Of a stretch of 64,000 bases of DNA, positions 53,019-60,858 are shown piece after piece. Under the pieces are notes generated by a model. That model saw only the letters and a list, made by a program, of their open reading frames with translations. It ran no database searches and was not told where the DNA came from. A program made the translations under genes and the position numbers. Each line of letters starts with the position of its first letter. The stretch's first letter is position 1. This DNA is from Adhaeribacter swui (GTDB taxonomy: Bacteria > Bacteroidota > Bacteroidia > Cytophagales > Hymenobacteraceae), in assembly GCF_014217805.1 (NCBI RefSeq), contig NZ_CP055156.1:3354585-3418584 (forward strand), given 5' to 3'.

Positions 53019-53063
53019 TTTCTTTTTGCATAAATTTTTCTGCTGACTTAAAATTTTAAAAAT

Positions 53064-53996
53064 ATGTTACTCACCGCCGAAACGCAAGATTTACAAGAGC
53101 AACTAACTACTTTAAGTTCTTTTATTGGCAATACGCCGTTATTTCCGATTACCCGGGCTTACAGCAAGCCGGGCGTTAAAATTTACGCCAAACTAGAGTG
53201 GCAACAACTAGGCGGCAGCGTAAAAGCCCGGCCTGCTTTCCGGATAATTCAGGATGCGGTAAAAAGCGGTAGATTGCAACCCGGCCAGTCTTTATTGGAT
53301 GCTTCGAGTGGTAACACGGCTATTGCTTACGCCGCCATTGGCGCCGCTACGCAAATACCTGTTACCATCTGCTTGCCCGAAAATGCCTCGGAAGAACGGA
53401 AAACTTTATTAAAAGCGTTCGGCGCTAATATCATCTATACCTCGCGTTTTGGTTCTACGGATGAGGCTCAGGAAATTGCCAAGCAGTTAAATTCGGATTA
53501 CCCCGACCGGTATTTTTACGCGGACCAATACGGTAATCAAAGTAACTGGCAAGCGCATTACCACACTACGGCTAACGAAATCTTCCGGCAAACCAAAGGC
53601 GAAATCACCCACTTTGTGGCGGGTTTAGGCACCACCGGTACATTTACCGGTACCAGCCGCAAGTTGAAAGAGTTAAATCCGGAGATTGAATTAATATCGT
53701 TGCAACCCGATGCGGCCATGCACGGCCTGGAAGGGTGGAAGCACCTGGAAACCGCGCGGGTACCAAAAATTTACGATGCTACTATTGCCAACCAAAACTT
53801 GGCGATTGATACCTACGAAGCTTTTGATTTAATTCAGAAAGTAGCGCAAAAAGAAGGTTTACTGGTTAGCCCATCAGCCGCCGCCAATTTAGCTGGTGCC
53901 ATTAAAGTAGCCGAGAGCATCGACGAAGGCGTAATCGTAACGGTTTTCCCGGACAATGCCGAGAAGTACGCCGAAGTATTAAAATCGTTGTTCTAG
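53064..53996 (+). CDS. cysM: Cysteine synthase, CysM type
   Basis: 310 aa PLP enzyme making cysteine by beta-replacement on activated serine. The PLP Lys is in LGGSVKARPAF; the substrate loop is DASSGNTAIAYA, and the phosphate loop is VAGLGTTGTFTGTS. It is followed by Mec-, CysO- and MoeZ-like genes, the arrangement of mycobacterial CysM, which uses O-phosphoserine and CysO thiocarboxylate. O-acetylserine plus sulfide cannot be excluded from sequence. Two cysteine attenuators precede it; the coding start is AAATATG after a long A/T stretch. Confidence 0.92.
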   Translation: MLLTAETQDLQEQLTTLSSFIGNTPLFPITRAYSKPGVKIYAKLEWQQLGGSVKARPAFRIIQDAVKSGRLQPGQSLLDASSGNTAIAYAAIGAATQIPVTICLPENASEERKTLLKAFGANIIYTSRFGSTDEAQEIAKQLNSDYPDRYFYADQYGNQSNWQAHYHTTANEIFRQTKGEITHFVAGLGTTGTFTGTSRKLKELNPEIELISLQPDAAMHGLEGWKHLETARVPKIYDATIANQNLAIDTYEAFDLIQKVAQKEGLLVSPSAAANLAGAIKVAESIDEGVIVTVFPDNAEKYAEVLKSLF

Positions 53997-53999
53997 ATG

Positions 54000-54163
54000 T
54001 TGGATGTTAGATATTGGATATTAGACTTTTGGTTAAAGCCCTAATTTTTTAAGTATTCCCTTAGCGCAAATACTTTTCATGGCGCAGGTTTAGCGCAGCG
54101 TAACTTGGGTCTTTAAATAAAAAGCCAGTTTGTAACTGGCGGAAGAGTAAAATTTAAAAATAA
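54000..54163. other. cysM-mec spacer with short repeats
   Basis: GTTGGATGTTAGATATTGG units at 54000-54026, then a GCCAGTT-TGT-AACTGGC hairpin (54124-54140). The hairpin lacks a T-run, so it is probably not a terminator. No leader ORF with Cys codons was found here. Confidence 0.55.
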
Positions 54164-54601
54164 ATGAAACTACAACTCACCGAAACTGCCCACCGCCTGA
54201 TTCAGGAACATGCCACGGAAATATACCCAGACGAATGCTGCGGCTTTTTGTACGGGAATGAAACGGACGTGCGCCTAGTGCAGGAAGCGGTACCGGTAAC
54301 CAACAGCAAAGACGGCGACAAACGCCGTCGCTTCGAGATTTCGCCGGTAGATTACATGCGAGCCGAAAAATACGCCCTGGAAAATAACACTAATTTACTA
54401 GGCGTGTACCACTCGCATCCCGATCATCCGGCCCGGCCTTCGGAGCACGATTTAAACCAGGCAGTACCGTACTTTTCTTACATTATTGTATCGGTGCGGC
54501 AAGGCCAAGTAGCGGACCTTACTTCCTGGCAATTAAACGAAGCCGGTCAGTTCGAACAAGAATCTATCTTACAAAACGAAAATCATATTCAGAATACCTA
54601 A
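54164..54601 (+). CDS. JAMM/MPN metalloprotease, Mec-like
   Basis: 145 aa zinc protease of the JAMM fold. The signature is complete: Glu in DECCGFLYG (about residue 24-25) and HSHPDHPARPSEHD (H-S-H-P-x6-S-x2-D). In Mycobacterium, Mec releases cysteine from the CysO-Cys adduct, and other JAMM proteins trim C-terminal tails of ThiS-like carriers. Here it sits one base before the CysO-like gene, so both roles are plausible. Normal length for Mec. Confidence 0.9.
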   Translation: MKLQLTETAHRLIQEHATEIYPDECCGFLYGNETDVRLVQEAVPVTNSKDGDKRRRFEISPVDYMRAEKYALENNTNLLGVYHSHPDHPARPSEHDLNQAVPYFSYIIVSVRQGQVADLTSWQLNEAGQFEQESILQNENHIQNT

Positions 54602-54602
54602 A

Positions 54603-54881
54603 ATGGCAAAAATAATAATTCCTACGCCCCTCCGAAAATTTACCGGTAACCAGGCCACCATCGAAACCAATGGCTCCAACGTGCTGGAAAGTCTACAAAG
54701 TTTAGCGGAAACCCATCCGGAAATTAAAAAACATATTTTCGATGATGCCGGACAAGTGCGTAAGTTTGTGCGCTTATACCTCGGCGACGAAGACATTAAA
54801 GCTTTGCAAAACGAGCAAACTGCCGTGCAGGACAATTCGGTAATCAGTATTATTCCGGCCATTGCCGGTGGTATTAACTAG
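54603..54881 (+). CDS. Sulfur-carrier protein, ThiS/MoaD fold, CysO-like
   Basis: 92 aa ubiquitin-like carrier. It starts AKIIIPTPLRKFTGNQATIE and ends IIPAIAGGIN. The functional Gly-Gly is followed by two residues (Ile-Asn), so unlike mycobacterial CysO it is not at the C terminus; trimming would be needed before thiocarboxylation, and a JAMM protease is encoded directly upstream. Its position between mec and a MoeZ-like gene is that of CysO. It begins one base after mec. Confidence 0.92.
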   Translation: MAKIIIPTPLRKFTGNQATIETNGSNVLESLQSLAETHPEIKKHIFDDAGQVRKFVRLYLGDEDIKALQNEQTAVQDNSVISIIPAIAGGIN

Positions 54882-54975
54882 TTTTTGCTGATTACAAGCT
54901 TTTCGAAAACATAAAAATTTAAAAAATGCCAGAGTAATCTGGTTAATTATACCTGAAAAGTTAATACCTACTACA

Positions 54976-56118
54976 ATGGTAACTTTTAATAAAGAAGAAT
55001 TAGAGCGGTACAGCCGCCATTTAATTATACCCGAATTTAACATTGAAGGCCAGCGCCGCTTAAAAGCCGCCAAAGTTTTGGTAGTTGGTACCGGTGGTTT
55101 AGGCAGCCCCTTGTTGTTGTATTTAACCGCCGCCGGCGTAGGTACCATTGGTATCCTGGACTTTGATGTGGTAGACGACAGCAACCTGCAGCGCCAGGTT
55201 TTATTTAGCGTTTCTGATGTGGGCCGGCCAAAAGTAGAAGCCGCCCGGGACCGTTTAGCTGCCTTAAACCCGTACGTAAACTTTATCGTGCACAACGAGC
55301 GCCTAACTTCCGAAAATGCGCTGGATATTATAAAAGACTACGACTTAGTAGCCGATGGTACCGATAATTTTCCGACCCGTTATTTAGTAAACGATGCTTG
55401 TGTTATCTTAAATAAACCCAATGTTTACGGTTCTATTTTCCGTTTCGAAGGGCAGGTTTCGGTATTTAACTACACCGATGCCGAAGGAAACAAAGGGCCT
55501 AATTACCGCGATTTATTCCCAACGCCACCACCGCCCGGTTTAGTGCCCAGCTGCGCTGAAGGCGGCGTATTGGGCGTACTACCCGGTATTATTGGTTCTT
55601 TGCAAGCTAACGAAGTGATCAAAGTATTAACTGGCGTAGGCGAGCCATTATCCGGTCGGTTGTTTTTGTTTGATGCCGCGGTGTTCGAAACCCGGGTATT
55701 AAAAGTGCACAAAGATCCGGATAACCAACCAGTAACCGAACTAATCGACTACGAATTCTTCTGCGGTATTGGTGGCGATGATGAAGACGAAAAAGATAAA
55801 GTAAAAGAAATTTCGGTAAGCGACTTACACGCGTGGCAGGAAAACCACACCGACTTCCAATTAATTGATGTGCGCGAGCCTTACGAATACGAAATTGCTA
55901 ACTTGCACGGCGAATTAATTCCATTGGCTGAAGTAGAAGCCGCCATTGATAAAATTGCTTCCGATAAAAACGTGGTAGTACACTGCCGTTCCGGTGTTCG
56001 GAGCGCTAAAGCTATTGCGGCCCTAGAGAAAAAATACGGTTTTAAAAACCTGTATAACTTAAAAGGCGGCATCCTGGCCTGGGCCAACGAAATTGACCCT
56101 ACTATGGCGAAATATTAG
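54976..56118 (+). CDS. MoeZ/MoeB-like E1 enzyme with rhodanese domain
   Basis: 380 aa. Residues 1-245 form an adenylyltransferase of the ThiF/MoeB class: P-loop VVGTGGLGSPLL, DFDVVDDSNLQRQ, and an active-site Cys in VPSCAEGGVLG. Residues about 265-378 form a rhodanese domain with the persulfide Cys in VVHCRSGVRSAK. No pair of CxxC zinc motifs is visible, as in MoeZ. It would adenylate the Gly-Gly tail of the carrier and then give it sulfur. A 94-base spacer separates it from the carrier gene. Confidence 0.93.
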   Translation: MVTFNKEELERYSRHLIIPEFNIEGQRRLKAAKVLVVGTGGLGSPLLLYLTAAGVGTIGILDFDVVDDSNLQRQVLFSVSDVGRPKVEAARDRLAALNPYVNFIVHNERLTSENALDIIKDYDLVADGTDNFPTRYLVNDACVILNKPNVYGSIFRFEGQVSVFNYTDAEGNKGPNYRDLFPTPPPPGLVPSCAEGGVLGVLPGIIGSLQANEVIKVLTGVGEPLSGRLFLFDAAVFETRVLKVHKDPDNQPVTELIDYEFFCGIGGDDEDEKDKVKEISVSDLHAWQENHTDFQLIDVREPYEYEIANLHGELIPLAEVEAAIDKIASDKNVVVHCRSGVRSAKAIAALEKKYGFKNLYNLKGGILAWANEIDPTMAKY

Positions 56119-56171
56119 TTACAGGTTACAGGTTGAATTTTAGTTAGAAGGTTGAAAGGTTAAAAGGTTGG
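56117..56171. repeat. GTTACAGG / GTTGAAAG tandem repeat after the MoeZ-like gene
   Basis: Units of GTTACAGG, GTTGAA, GTTAGAAG, GTTGAAAG, GTTAAAAG and GTTGGAAA directly after the stop. Confidence 0.65.
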
Positions 56172-56214
56172 AAAATTTTGAATGATGAATAGGTAATTCA
56201 TCATTCAAAATTTT
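56172..56214. repeat. Perfect 19-bp palindrome
   Basis: AAAATTTTGAATGATGAAT (56172-56190) and its exact reverse complement (56196-56214) around AGGTA. No T-run follows, so it is a hairpin of unknown role in the spacer before cysH. Confidence 0.8.
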
Positions 56215-56271
56215 AGAAATTAACCTTTTACTTCAGCTTTCTGACCATTATACCAGAAAATAATATTATAG

Positions 56272-56336
56272 TCTGTGGACTGGCGTCTATGGACTAAATT
56301 CTAAACCGTGGTCTATGGACCATGGACTATGGACTA
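56272..56336. repeat. TGGTCTATGGACCATGGAC repeat upstream of cysH
   Basis: Three to four units of a GGACTATGGAC-like motif (GTCTGTGGACTGGCGTCTATG, then GTGGTCTATGGACCATGGAC) run up to 7 bases before the cysH start. An in-frame ATG at 56322 is inside the repeat. Confidence 0.7.
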
Positions 56337-56342
56337 AAAACA

Positions 56343-57020
56343 ATGACCGAGTTTGAACAATTAACCGAAGACATCCGCCAGGATTTAGATGCGTACAAAA
56401 CGCGCGGTTTAAAAATATTTGCGTCGTCGTCGTTACAGACGAATAGCATGCCTTTGCTGCACATTATCAGCCAGGTAGCACCCGAAACCCCTATTTACTT
56501 TTTAAATACGGGCTACCATTTTCCGGAAACCCTGGAGTTCCGGCAGCAGGTAAAAGATTTACTGGGCTTAAACATTACCGATTTGTTTTCGGCGGTGCCC
56601 AAGTACCAGCAACGCGACGCTTCTGGTCGCTTGCTCTTTACCTCTGATCCGGATTATTGCTGCTATTTAAACAAAATTCAGCCTTTAGAGCCCATATTGG
56701 CCAGCCACGATGTTTGGATCAGCGGCGTACGAGGCGACCAAAGCAAGGTGCGCGCCCAGATGAAGCGCGAAGAAAAAGCCCCGAATGGGGTATTGCGTTA
56801 CCACCCGATGCTGGGCTGGACCAGCAAAATGGTGTACGATTACATCCGGTTACATAAATTACCCAAGCATCCGCTCGAAGGGGAAGGATACGTGAGTATT
56901 GGTTGCGAGCCTTGCACCCGCAAAATAGACGTAGATGCTTTACTAGACGACCGCAACGGTCGCTGGTTTGGCATGAACAAAACCGAATGCGGTTTACATA
57001 CCCAATTAATCGCCAAATAA
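56343..57020 (+). CDS. cysH: Adenylyl-sulfate reductase, CysH type with 4Fe-4S cysteines
   Basis: 225 aa PAPS/APS reductase. The PP-loop-like region is IFASSSLQTNSMPLL. Cys-Cys in DYCCYLN plus CxxC in IGCEPCTRK is the four-Cys [4Fe-4S] pattern of APS-type reductases; the catalytic Cys is in TECGLH near the C terminus. It reduces activated sulfate to sulfite with thioredoxin. The ATG at 56343 is preferred: the earlier in-frame ATG (56322) lies inside a repeat. No sulfite reductase gene is seen in the window. Confidence 0.93.
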   Translation: MTEFEQLTEDIRQDLDAYKTRGLKIFASSSLQTNSMPLLHIISQVAPETPIYFLNTGYHFPETLEFRQQVKDLLGLNITDLFSAVPKYQQRDASGRLLFTSDPDYCCYLNKIQPLEPILASHDVWISGVRGDQSKVRAQMKREEKAPNGVLRYHPMLGWTSKMVYDYIRLHKLPKHPLEGEGYVSIGCEPCTRKIDVDALLDDRNGRWFGMNKTECGLHTQLIAK

Positions 57021-57023
57021 AAC

Positions 57024-57962
57024 ATGAAAATACTCCTTACTGGCGGGGCCGGCTACATCGGCACCGAACTCACGCATGAACTTCTGAAAAATCCGGAAGT
57101 ACAAGAGGTTATCATTTATGATAATTTAAGCCGTAAAAATTTTAATTTATTTATTGGCCGCAACCATTTACCCGACCACCGGGTGCGCTTTATTATGGGC
57201 GACATTCTGGATTCGTACAAACTGCGCAAAGTAATTAACGAGGTAGATGTAGTTTACCATTTAGCGGCCAAAGTACTTACGACTTTCTCCAACGACGATC
57301 CGCATTTGTTTGAACAGGTAAACCACTGGGGCACCGCCGAACTAAGTTATGCGCTAGAGCAAAGCCAGGTGAAAAAGGTAATTTACCTAAGTTCGGCTTC
57401 GGTGTACGGCGACGCCAGCGTGCCCATGGATGAAAACACCGAGCCGCAACCGCGCACCTACTATGGCTTATCGAAGCACAACGGCGAAAAAATGATTTCC
57501 CGTTTAAATGGTCGCATGCAAACTTACATTATCCGGTGCGGCAATGTGTATGGCTACAGCCGTAGTTTGCGCTTTGATTCGGTAATCAACAAATTTATGT
57601 TTGATGCGCATTATACCAACCGCATTACGGTGCAAGGCAGTGGTAAACAACAGCGGGCCTTTGTGCACATTCATAAAGTAAGCCAGGACTTAGCCAATAT
57701 TTTAACGCACGATTTACCGTCGGGTACTTATAACCTGGTAGATAAAAATTTAAGCGTGAATGAACTGGCCAATACCATGAAGGAAATTTACCCGGACCTG
57801 GAAATGCTGTTTATTCTGCAGGACCGTAAATCAAGGACTTTGTTCTTAAATCCGGATAGCCGCCTGGAAGCAATTTCTACGTACCGGCCCAAAACCATTG
57901 CGGAAGAGCTGATTGAATTTAGCCAGCATTTTGCTTTTGTGCCTAGCGGCTTTTATAAATAA
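57024..57962 (+). CDS. NAD-dependent epimerase/dehydratase (extended SDR)
   Basis: 312 aa. Rossmann motif GGAGYIG at residues 7-13, active-site Tyr-x-x-x-Lys in YYGLSKHNG, and a Ser in YLSSASVYG complete the extended-SDR triad. Likely a sugar-nucleotide epimerase or dehydratase; substrate unknown. It starts 3 bases after cysH, so the two share a transcript, though no sulfur role is evident. A terminator follows. Confidence 0.88.
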   Translation: MKILLTGGAGYIGTELTHELLKNPEVQEVIIYDNLSRKNFNLFIGRNHLPDHRVRFIMGDILDSYKLRKVINEVDVVYHLAAKVLTTFSNDDPHLFEQVNHWGTAELSYALEQSQVKKVIYLSSASVYGDASVPMDENTEPQPRTYYGLSKHNGEKMISRLNGRMQTYIIRCGNVYGYSRSLRFDSVINKFMFDAHYTNRITVQGSGKQQRAFVHIHKVSQDLANILTHDLPSGTYNLVDKNLSVNELANTMKEIYPDLEMLFILQDRKSRTLFLNPDSRLEAISTYRPKTIAEELIEFSQHFAFVPSGFYK

Positions 57963-57983
57963 ATACCCCGAAAAGTGCGTTTT

Positions 57984-58018
57984 AAAAATGCCACCTCTTC
58001 CGGGTGGCATTTTTAATT
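57984..58018 (+). terminator. Intrinsic terminator closing the cys-SDR run
   Basis: Perfect 12-bp stem AAAAATGCCACC (57984-57995) / GGTGGCATTTTT (58003-58014), 7-base loop, T-run. It lies 21 bases after the SDR stop. Confidence 0.92.
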
Positions 58019-58273
58019 TATAAGCCTTATACGTTAGTCCAAAACAAGAAAATTTAAAAAATGAGTTGCCGAATTGGTTTTACCGAGTTTTCTTAAAAGT
58101 TTAAATTTTCCGGAATACCACCCTCTACAGTAAAAAACCTGGTTATGGCGCAGTAATAACGTGGCTTAAATTAGCTTTCTTTGCTTAAAATTAAGGGCTT
58201 GGTTAAAAGTAATTACCTGCCTTTACGATTAATAATCTGTATTCATCCGCGCTTCTGTATAAGTACTTCAATT

Positions 58274-59242
58274 ATGACCTCACCAATACCTCCTTCGCGA
58301 TTAAAAATTTACCTGGCTTTTGCCGCAATATACCTTATCTGGGGTTCTACTTTTCTGGGAATCCGGTTTACCATCGAAACCATGCCGCCTTTCTTTATGT
58401 CGGGTTCCCGGTTTTTACTGGCGGGTTTAATTTTGTTTTTATTTGCCCGGCTTCAGAAGGTAGCTCTTCCCACTTGGCCCCAATTTAAAACCAGCGCCAT
58501 TATTGGCATATTGCTGGTGCTGGTAGGTAATGGGGGAGTGGCCTGGGCCGAACAAACCGTGCCCTCCAGCATGGCGGCTTTATTAATTGCCACGGTGCCC
58601 TTATGGATTACCTTACTGGGTTTTTTATTTTTCGGCAAACCCAGACCCGATGGTAAAACCATATTGGGGTTAATATTGGGACTAGCCGGCGTGTTGGTTT
58701 TAATTGGGCCGGATAATTTAATTGGTCAGGGCAATATGGATGCGTGGGGCATGATCGTAATTATTTTGGGTACCGTGACGTGGGCTTTTGGTTCTTTGTA
58801 CGCGGCCCGCGGTAAAAATGCGGCGGCACCTATTATGTCGTCGGCTATGCAAATGATTACCGGCGGGATGTTGCAAATACTGGTAGCTTTTATGATAGGC
58901 GAATACACCCAGTTAAATTTGGCTGCTTTTTCTACTAAATCCATCCTGGCTTTTTGGTACCTGGTGTTATTTGGTTCGTTAATCGGCTTTTCGTCGTATA
59001 GCTGGCTTATTCGGGTAGCGCCGCCGAGCCGGGTAGCTACTTATGCTTTCGTAAACCCCTTGGTGGCAGTAGTTCTGGGTTGGTTTTTTGCTAACGAAGC
59101 CGTTACTACGCAAATGCTGCTAGCCGGACTGTTAATTTTACCGGCGGTTATTTTAATTCTGCAAGCCAACGCTAAAAAAGAAATTACCAAAATTGCGGAG
59201 CCATTGCCAACGCCGGTACTGCAAAAATCGCAGAAGGTATAA
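58274..59242 (+). CDS. EamA family (DMT) transporter
   Basis: About 322 aa with ten hydrophobic segments in two homologous EamA halves: LAFAAIYLIWGSTFLGIRF at the start of the first and GMIVIILGTVTWAFGSLYA opening the second. Probably a metabolite or amino-acid efflux pump in the inner membrane; substrate unknown. The ATG at 58274 is preferred over one 31 codons upstream because it directly precedes the first helix. A 255-base gene-free gap after the terminator precedes it. Confidence 0.88.
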   Translation: MTSPIPPSRLKIYLAFAAIYLIWGSTFLGIRFTIETMPPFFMSGSRFLLAGLILFLFARLQKVALPTWPQFKTSAIIGILLVLVGNGGVAWAEQTVPSSMAALLIATVPLWITLLGFLFFGKPRPDGKTILGLILGLAGVLVLIGPDNLIGQGNMDAWGMIVIILGTVTWAFGSLYAARGKNAAAPIMSSAMQMITGGMLQILVAFMIGEYTQLNLAAFSTKSILAFWYLVLFGSLIGFSSYSWLIRVAPPSRVATYAFVNPLVAVVLGWFFANEAVTTQMLLAGLLILPAVILILQANAKKEITKIAEPLPTPVLQKSQKV

Positions 59243-59522
59243 ACCGGTAATTAGTAATTTTTAAAAAATCTGGTATTCCGTAGATGAAGTTGAATTTGTT
59301 TGCTTAAGCCGGATGCAGATTTAAGCATTAATAAGATTGCCGGGAAATAGCAATCTTATTTAATGCTTACGGATGATTTTTTGAAATTTTGTTATAAAAA
59401 CGGTAGATAAATTAAGTATTTACTGAAGGGGATTTCTGTATTCTAACCCAAGCGATTAACTGGATACCTGCGTAATTTTGAATTAAATAGAACGGTTTTA
59501 TTTTACCACATATTTAAGGATT

Positions 59523-59756
59523 ATGGTGGGGTTATTAGATCATATTTTTGATAATATCGATATTCAAAACTTAGATAGGGGGAAAGTGGATGAATATGCT
59601 ACTTATCTGAAAGAAATTAACAATCAAAACTTACCGCTGGATAAAAAAGTTAAATTTTTGTTGGTGCGGGTACGGCTGCAACAGCGGCTCATACAGCTCG
59701 ACATTTGCCAAAATATTTTTAATCACGAGTTTATTTCTTACAAAAAGAAGAAATAA
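59523..59756 (+). CDS. Small hypothetical protein
   Basis: 77 aa, Lys/Leu-rich and helical, no signal peptide, no recognised domain; ends in a run of Lys codons. The reading frame is intact and stands alone in a 570-base gap (59243-59815), but codon use is AT-rich and support is modest. The 280 bases before it hold only a hairpin-like AATAAGATTGCCGG / GCAATCTTATT pair. Confidence 0.45.
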   Translation: MVGLLDHIFDNIDIQNLDRGKVDEYATYLKEINNQNLPLDKKVKFLLVRVRLQQRLIQLDICQNIFNHEFISYKKKK

Positions 59757-59815
59757 AAGCCGCGGGTTTAATTATTTGTATTTATGATAATTAGTACTTA
59801 TTAGTGGGTTTGATC

Positions 59816-60682
59816 TTAAAAAGAAATTTTAAAAAGTACGCCCGCTTTAAGAATAATATTAACGATTAAGGTTATACCGGCCAGAAACAAGCCCATGCCA
59901 ATTAAATAATCCATGCGGGGCAAGCGCGACTCGATTTTTTTTAAATTTTGCCCAACTGTAGCGCCCAGCGCAAATCCCAACATCAGCGGTAAGCTTTTTT
60001 CCCAAACTACGTGTCCCAACCAATAATGCGTCGTAAAGCCGGTAATGCTGGTAATTAATAAAATAAACAACGAAGTAGAAGTTGCAATTTTAACCGGCAT
60101 CCGGAAGATTTTGATCATGGCGGGTGTTTGCAGAAAGCCCCCGCCAATACCGAATAAACCCGCAATGGTGCCGGTTAAAAAACCAAAGAAAACCACTAAG
60201 CTGCCGTTTAAGCGGTAAGCCAGATGTTTCTGATGGTTTTTCCGGATAAAAGAGGTAGGCATGTGGCTCATCCGGTACATCATACCGGTGTGGCGCAAAG
60301 CTTTGGGCGAATTTTTGGGCGTGCCCAGCAAATAAAAGCCCACTATAATTACAAAAAACGCAAAAGTAAACTGTAGTTCCAGAACCGGTAGAAAAGTAAC
60401 CAGAAAAGCGCCCAACACGGTGCCGCCCATCGCCGGAAACTGAATGAGCGAAGCTACCAGGTAATCAATATTTTTTTCGCGGTAGTTAAAAAAAGACGCA
60501 ATTAAGGCCGCCGGCACCATCGCCGACATGCAACTGCCAATGGCCTGCTCAATAGGATAATTAAAAAAAATAATTAAAATCGGGACCATAAATACCCCAC
60601 CGCCAAAGCCAACCAGGGTACCAAAAGCACTAACCAATAAACCTACTAAAACCAGTAGTAACGGGGTAATCAAAAAATCCAT
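59816..60682 (-). CDS. TauE/SafE family sulfite/anion exporter
   Basis: 288 aa with about eight hydrophobic segments. Two half-repeats each contain a Gly-rich turn typical of the family (GTLVGFGGGVFMVPIL near residue 22 and GLFGIGGGFLQTPAM near 175). Family members move sulfite, sulfoacetate or other anions. Nearness to the sulfur cluster (2.8 kb) is suggestive, but these genes are common in many contexts. Confidence 0.88.
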   Translation of the reverse strand: MDFLITPLLLVLVGLLVSAFGTLVGFGGGVFMVPILIIFFNYPIEQAIGSCMSAMVPAALIASFFNYREKNIDYLVASLIQFPAMGGTVLGAFLVTFLPVLELQFTFAFFVIIVGFYLLGTPKNSPKALRHTGMMYRMSHMPTSFIRKNHQKHLAYRLNGSLVVFFGFLTGTIAGLFGIGGGFLQTPAMIKIFRMPVKIATSTSLFILLITSITGFTTHYWLGHVVWEKSLPLMLGFALGATVGQNLKKIESRLPRMDYLIGMGLFLAGITLIVNIILKAGVLFKISF

Positions 60683-60858
60683 TGGCGCAACTATTTGCCG
60701 GCATCAGTAAGCTCCGTTGGTGCTTTATTCGGGCCGGGAAAATGAATCGTAATAATTTTATAAATCCTGGACAGAAATAGAATTTACAAAATTACTGCCA
60801 ATAAATAAGTTTTCGCCGGTGAATAAGCCCGATGATTTTTCCGGTAGTTCCCGGGTGT

